Notes under the pieces: generated by a model | What the model saw: the letters and a program-made list of their open reading frames with translations, nothing else | The model's database searches: none | What the model was told of the DNA's origin: nothing | Shown here: positions 60,882-64,000 of the stretch, in pieces | Layout of the letters: each line of letters starts with the position of its first letter | Position numbering within the stretch: position 1 is the first letter of the stretch | DNA from: Amycolatopsis orientalis DSM 43388 | GTDB lineage: Bacteria; Actinomycetota; Actinomycetes; Mycobacteriales; Pseudonocardiaceae | Assembly: GCF_000411975.1 (NCBI RefSeq) | Contig: NZ_ASXG01000063.1 | Location: forward strand, 55,917-119,916 | DNA: 64,000 bases | Reading direction: 5' to 3' | Translations under genes and position numbers: made by a program

Positions 60882-62705
60882 TCACCGGCTGGCCATGAAG
60901 GACCGCCACACGTCCGCCGGGATCGACGTGCCCGTCACCTTCTTGCCGTCCGCGTCGAGCAGCTTGCGGTTGTCGTCGGTGCCTAGCCATACCGCCGTCG
61001 CCAGTTGGGGCGTGTAGCCGACCGCCCAGGCATCCTGGTTGTCGCGCGAATTTCCGCGCTCGAACTCGCCGGTGCGCAGCGCTGCCGGGCGACCGTCCGG
61101 CAGCGTCGTCCGCAACGCGGAAGTCACGTCCTGCGCCACCTTCTCCGGGACCGCGGAAGCCGGCTCGTTTTCGTGCTGCCACACGACTTTTCCGGACCGG
61201 TCGAGCACCTTGTCGACCAGGTGTACCGGCGCGTGCATCCCGTTGGCGGCGTACGTCGCGTACGCCCCGGCGACGTCGAGCGGTCGCATCGGATACCGGC
61301 CGACGACGATGCCCGAGCCGATCGTGAGGCCGTCCTGTTCGCGCATGGTCGGCGTGCCGTCCACCTCGTCCGGGATCCCCGCCGCCCGCGCCGCCGCGCT
61401 CACCTCATCGACGCCGATCTTCTTCGAGACCGTGATGAACGGTGTGTCCGCACCCGAGGTCAAGGCACTCCGCAGAGTACACGGCTGCGGGCACTTCGGC
61501 GGATAGTCGAACTTCTCGCCGAGATACAGAATCTCTTTAGGAGCAGCCACTTTTTCGTCCAGCGACATCCCGTTCTTCAAGCCAGCGGCCGCGGTGAACG
61601 GATAGAATGCCGAGCCGAGCGCGTGCCCGGTTGCCGCATAATCCCGGACGCCGTTGTTGCCGCCGTCGTACGCGCGCACCGCGCCGTTCGCCGGATCGAC
61701 GGCCACCAGCGCGCCGCGGAACTCCGCTGGCTCGCCCTTCAACCGGTCGCTCAACGCGGCGTGCGCGGCGCTCTGCAATCCAGGGTCGAGGGTGGTCTGA
61801 ACGGTCAGATTCCCTTGCTGCAACCGCGAAAGCGAGAAACCGGCCGCCTCCAGCTCGGTGAGCACCCGCTGTTTGAGGTGATACTGGTGGTAATTCAGGC
61901 TCACCCGCGTCTCCGCCGGCGGCTTGATCTCCGCGCCCGGGTAAGCCAGGCCGTCGGCGTTCTTCACATAGCCGCGCTCGACCAGCTTGTCCCGCACATA
62001 CCGCCAGCGCTTCGCCGCGTGCTCGTCCCCGGACACCGCCGGATCGTGCACCGAAGGCGACTGGATCATCCCGGCCAGGAACGCGGCTTCGCTCCAGGTG
62101 ATGCTGTTGTCGAGCGGACGGCCGAAGAACGCGTTCATCGCCGCTGCCGGGCCGAAAGTGTTGCGGCCGAAGGAGATGATGTTGACGTAGCTCTCGAAGA
62201 TCTGTTCCTTGCTCTGTTCCTGCGTGATCTTCGTGGCGAGCACGAGTTCCTGCATCTTCCGGGCGAGCGTCGAATCCTCGTCGCCGGTCGATTTCTTGAT
62301 GTACTGCTGGGTGATCCCGGACCCGCCGCCGACGCCGGTCAGGAACGCGCGGCCGATCCCGGTCGGATCGAAGCCGGAGTTGGCCCAAAACGTCGGGTCC
62401 TCGGTGGCGACGATGGCGTCGCGCAGCTTCTGCGGGATCTGGTCGAACGGCACGAACCGCCGGTCGCCGCCCGGGGGCACGACGCGCAGCAGCTCGCTGC
62501 CGTCGGCGTACTTCAGCGTCACAGTTTTGCCGAGCGAGGCGAGGACGTCCTGCGGGCTGCGGACGTCCAGCAGCAGGTAGGCGATCCAGAACGCGAGCAG
62601 CGGCACCCCGACCGCGAAGCCGGTCAGGCAGTAGGCACCCCTGCGGATGCGGCGCCACCGGCGACGGACAACAGCGGATTGGTCACTCTCCGAGGCTGAC
62701 TCCAC
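60882..62705 (-). CDS. Class A penicillin-binding protein with degenerate transpeptidase motifs
   Basis: A 607-residue bitopic membrane protein. After a cytoplasmic basic segment, one helix (LTGFAVGVPLLAFWIAYLLL, about 28-47) anchors it. The glycosyltransferase-51 domain (about 75-250) keeps its key motifs: ATEDPTFWANSGFD with the catalytic Glu, GGGSGITQQYIKK, RKMQELVLATKI and SYVNIISFGRNTFG. In the transpeptidase domain the serine motif SxxK reads S-A-F-Y (near residue 370), SxN reads G-A-D, and KTG reads R-T-G (LRTGEFERG). Acyl-enzyme chemistry should be impaired. It probably polymerises glycan but does not cross-link. It starts at GTG 62705 with little visible RBS. Confidence 0.9.
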   Translation of the reverse strand: MESASESDQSAVVRRRWRRIRRGAYCLTGFAVGVPLLAFWIAYLLLDVRSPQDVLASLGKTVTLKYADGSELLRVVPPGGDRRFVPFDQIPQKLRDAIVATEDPTFWANSGFDPTGIGRAFLTGVGGGSGITQQYIKKSTGDEDSTLARKMQELVLATKITQEQSKEQIFESYVNIISFGRNTFGPAAAMNAFFGRPLDNSITWSEAAFLAGMIQSPSVHDPAVSGDEHAAKRWRYVRDKLVERGYVKNADGLAYPGAEIKPPAETRVSLNYHQYHLKQRVLTELEAAGFSLSRLQQGNLTVQTTLDPGLQSAAHAALSDRLKGEPAEFRGALVAVDPANGAVRAYDGGNNGVRDYAATGHALGSAFYPFTAAAGLKNGMSLDEKVAAPKEILYLGEKFDYPPKCPQPCTLRSALTSGADTPFITVSKKIGVDEVSAAARAAGIPDEVDGTPTMREQDGLTIGSGIVVGRYPMRPLDVAGAYATYAANGMHAPVHLVDKVLDRSGKVVWQHENEPASAVPEKVAQDVTSALRTTLPDGRPAALRTGEFERGNSRDNQDAWAVGYTPQLATAVWLGTDDNRKLLDADGKKVTGTSIPADVWRSFMASR

Positions 62706-62757
62706 GAATGGTGGACGGCTGAACTAGTGACAAGGTTCTGCCGAGCCGGTGAATTGC

Positions 62758-63480
62758 TCACGAGAGGAAGGCGCGCAGGAGCGATGCGGTGCCCTCGATG
62801 TGCTCAGCCATCGCCTGCCGCGCGGCCACCGGATCGCCGGCCAGGATCGCGTCGACGATCGCCTCGTGCTGCGCGTTCGAATGCTCCAGATTGGGCTCGA
62901 GCAGCGGAATCCGGTCGAGCAGCTGGTTGACCCGGGTCCGCGCGTCGGCGACTGTGCTGGTCAGCGACGCGGACGCGGTGACCTCGGCGATCGCCAGGTG
63001 CAGCCGCGAATCCTTGCGCCGGTAATCGGCGAGGCTCGCCGCCGACGCTTCCGCGAGCGTGCCGGTGAGGTGCTGCCGGTCAGCCGGGCTCAACGTCCGC
63101 GCCGCGGCTGCCTCCGCCGCACCGGTTTCCAGCACGTGCCGCAGGCAGAGCGCGTCTTCCAGCCCGGCCGCGTCCACCTCGCCGATCGCGCGTTCCGCGG
63201 GCTCCGGCAGTTTCTCGTTCACGAACGTGCCGCCGTACCGCCCGCGCCGCGACTCGACGTACCCCGCGTCGGCCAGCGCGCGGATCGCCTCCCGCAGCGT
63301 CACCCGGCTCACGCCGAGCCGTTCGGCCAGCTCGCGCTCGGAGGGCAACCGGTCCCCCGCGCCGACGACCCCGAGCCGGATCGCCTGCAACAGCCGCTCG
63401 ACGGTCTCCTCGAAGGCGTTCCCGGCACGCACCGGCCGGAACAGGGCCGCGTCCGCGCTCACCACCGAGGTCGACTCCAC
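62758..63480 (-). CDS. FadR-subfamily GntR regulator
   Basis: A 240-residue repressor. The helix-turn-helix is at residues 18-85 (FEETVERLLQAIRLGVVGAG, RELAERLGVSRVTLREAIRA, ESRRGRYGGTFVNE). The FCD domain follows (DALCLRHVLETGAAEAAAAR, RRKDSRLHLAIAEVTASAS, NAQHEAIVDAILAGDPVAAR), with the usual Asp/His ligands. GTG 63480 is taken as start; the frame stays open upstream through non-conserved sequence. The target is unknown: the neighbours are a penicillin-binding protein and a decayed gene, so its original partner may have been lost. Confidence 0.9.
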   Translation of the reverse strand: MESTSVVSADAALFRPVRAGNAFEETVERLLQAIRLGVVGAGDRLPSERELAERLGVSRVTLREAIRALADAGYVESRRGRYGGTFVNEKLPEPAERAIGEVDAAGLEDALCLRHVLETGAAEAAAARTLSPADRQHLTGTLAEASAASLADYRRKDSRLHLAIAEVTASASLTSTVADARTRVNQLLDRIPLLEPNLEHSNAQHEAIVDAILAGDPVAARQAMAEHIEGTASLLRAFLS

Positions 63481-63509
63481 CTGTCCGATTCTATGCTGCC
63501 GCCGAACGC

Positions 63510-63900
63510 CGAGCCCGCCAGAGCGACGCCCGCACCCTGCGCGCTGGCACCGGACTGGCCGAGGAAGACGCCAGCCGCGGCTCGAAGCGCGAACGCTGGT
63601 GGACGGCAGCGCAGGAATCGACTCGGATGCGCGCGGCCGGCTTCGTCGACGACCTGGAGAGGTCCGGACCGCTCGTGGCTTTCCCGCACCAGCACGAGGA
63701 CATCCGCTCCCGCGAACCGGAACTGCGGCGCTGAGCAGCACCCGGATGCCGCTCACGCCGGGCGAATGCCGGCGGCTGACCGAAGAAATCGAAGCGGTGA
63801 TCGAACGCTACCGCCGCCCGGCCCGTCCCGGCGACGAAACGGTGATCGCGCAGTGGGCCGCGTTCCCGCACCCGAAGACCACGCGCCCGCCAGCCCGAAA
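63510..63900 (+). pseudogene. Remnant of an ArsR-like winged-helix regulator
   Basis: Two pieces in different frames. The first (to the stop at 63732) reads LAEEDASRGSKRERWWTAAQ, like the wing and following strand of ArsR-type helix-turn-helix proteins; the DNA-recognition part is missing. The second, in another frame from ATG 63746, reads LTPGECRRLTEEIEAVIERY followed by RRPARPGDETVIAQWAAFPHP, like the C-terminal helix of the same family (usually LTPEELxxLxxEIxALLxRY). A frameshift and internal loss separate them. A palindromic repeat is joined to the 3' end. The identification rests on family layout from memory. Confidence 0.6.
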
Positions 63901-63902
63901 AG

Positions 63903-63956
63903 CCGTGAAGGACTCCTCGAAGGAATCTGATTCCCTGAAGGAGCGGCGGATTCACG
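63903..63956. repeat. Damaged copy of the GGAATCTGATTCC palindrome
   Basis: It begins CCGTGAAGGACTCCTCGAAG, has the core GGAATCTGATTCC at 63922-63934, continues CTGAAGGAG, and then loses pairing before TTCACG. It is a degenerate relative of the elements at 4477 and 20181. Confidence 0.7.
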
Positions 63957-63966
63957 TGGTGGTTGC

Positions 63967-63979
63967 AACACCTGGTGTT
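63967..63979. promoter_or_regulatory. Perfect dyad AACACCTGGTGTT at the window edge
   Basis: Six-base arms around T, 21 bp from the end of the window. It could be an operator for a gene beyond the edge; nothing else can be said. Confidence 0.4.
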
Positions 63980-64000
63980 TGTTGGTGTGAGAGTAGTCGT

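Noticed and set aside
63903..64000. End of an insertion sequence at the right edge
   Set aside because: There are palindromes but no transposase fragment or target duplication within the window; the evidence is insufficient.

Overview
The window is about 70% G+C. Its codon use, GTG starts, start/stop overlaps (ATGA/GTGA) and gene content (ShbA-type sigma factor, Mo-hydroxylase cluster, MocR regulator, bimodular acyl-CoA reductase) indicate an actinomycete, most likely a Pseudonocardiaceae of the Amycolatopsis type. It reads as chromosomal metabolic territory. I see no rRNA, tRNA, CRISPR array, intact insertion sequence or secondary-metabolite megasynthase.

Layout. 1-2274 (-): kdp potassium ATPase operon, with kdpB running off the left edge. 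2617-5972: asnB, a GNAT acetyltransferase and a TetR regulator with a clear operator. 5974-11785: a divergent polyol/sugar locus with a LacI regulator, Gfo/Idh/MocA dehydrogenase, IolE-like isomerase and a three-gene ABC importer, with a perfect palindrome in the divergent gap. 11819-19208 (-): alpha/beta hydrolase, TolB-like protein, MFS carrier, secreted metallophosphoesterase, flavin monooxygenase and diguanylate cyclase. 19341-30320 (-): a molybdenum-hydroxylase (CO-dehydrogenase-like) locus, coxG-coxM-coxL-coxS plus XdhC, VWA, MoxR and MocA maturation genes, interrupted by two gene-free islands of degenerate tandem repeats. 30330-36390 (-): an IclR regulator and the protocatechuate/beta-ketoadipate operon pcaIJFHGDC, from which pcaB is missing. 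36822-38893: a glyoxylate/hydroxypyruvate reductase-like gene and glycerate kinase. 39116-42442: a cysteine-free IscA-like protein, a hypothetical, a GtrA-domain protein with a long repeat-rich N-terminus, and shbA. 42540-52816: a complete non-phosphorylating L-fucose catabolic locus (mutarotase, dehydrogenase, lactonase, dehydratase, 2-keto-3-deoxyfuconate dehydrogenase, diketo-acid hydrolase, ABC importer, FadR-type regulator). 53004-58579: a Bcr/CflA drug transporter with a repetitive N-terminal extension, a ferredoxin reductase, a small protein and a fatty acyl-CoA reductase. 58623-64000: a MocR regulator, a lone iron-box-controlled siderophore ATPase, a class A penicillin-binding protein whose transpeptidase motifs are all altered, a second FadR-type regulator and the remains of an ArsR-like gene.

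How the parts work together. Three catabolic blocks are each paired with a local regulator and a visible candidate operator: LacI at 8035-8048, IclR near 36461, and the fucose FadR protein with the word ACATCCGAKGT at 44712 and 52851. The aromatic pathway leads to succinyl-CoA and acetyl-CoA, and the fucose pathway to pyruvate and lactate.

Dispersed repeats are a marked feature of the window. Large palindromes, three of them sharing the core GGAATCTGATTCC, sit at gene ends, probably as terminators. Tandem repeats with periods of 91, 81-95, 96 and 84 bp occupy the 24.5, 28, 45.6 and 53.2 kb regions. The strongest biological oddities are the penicillin-binding protein with degenerate SxxK, SxN and KTG motifs, the fucose regulon signature, the pca operon without pcaB, and the tandem-repeat islands.
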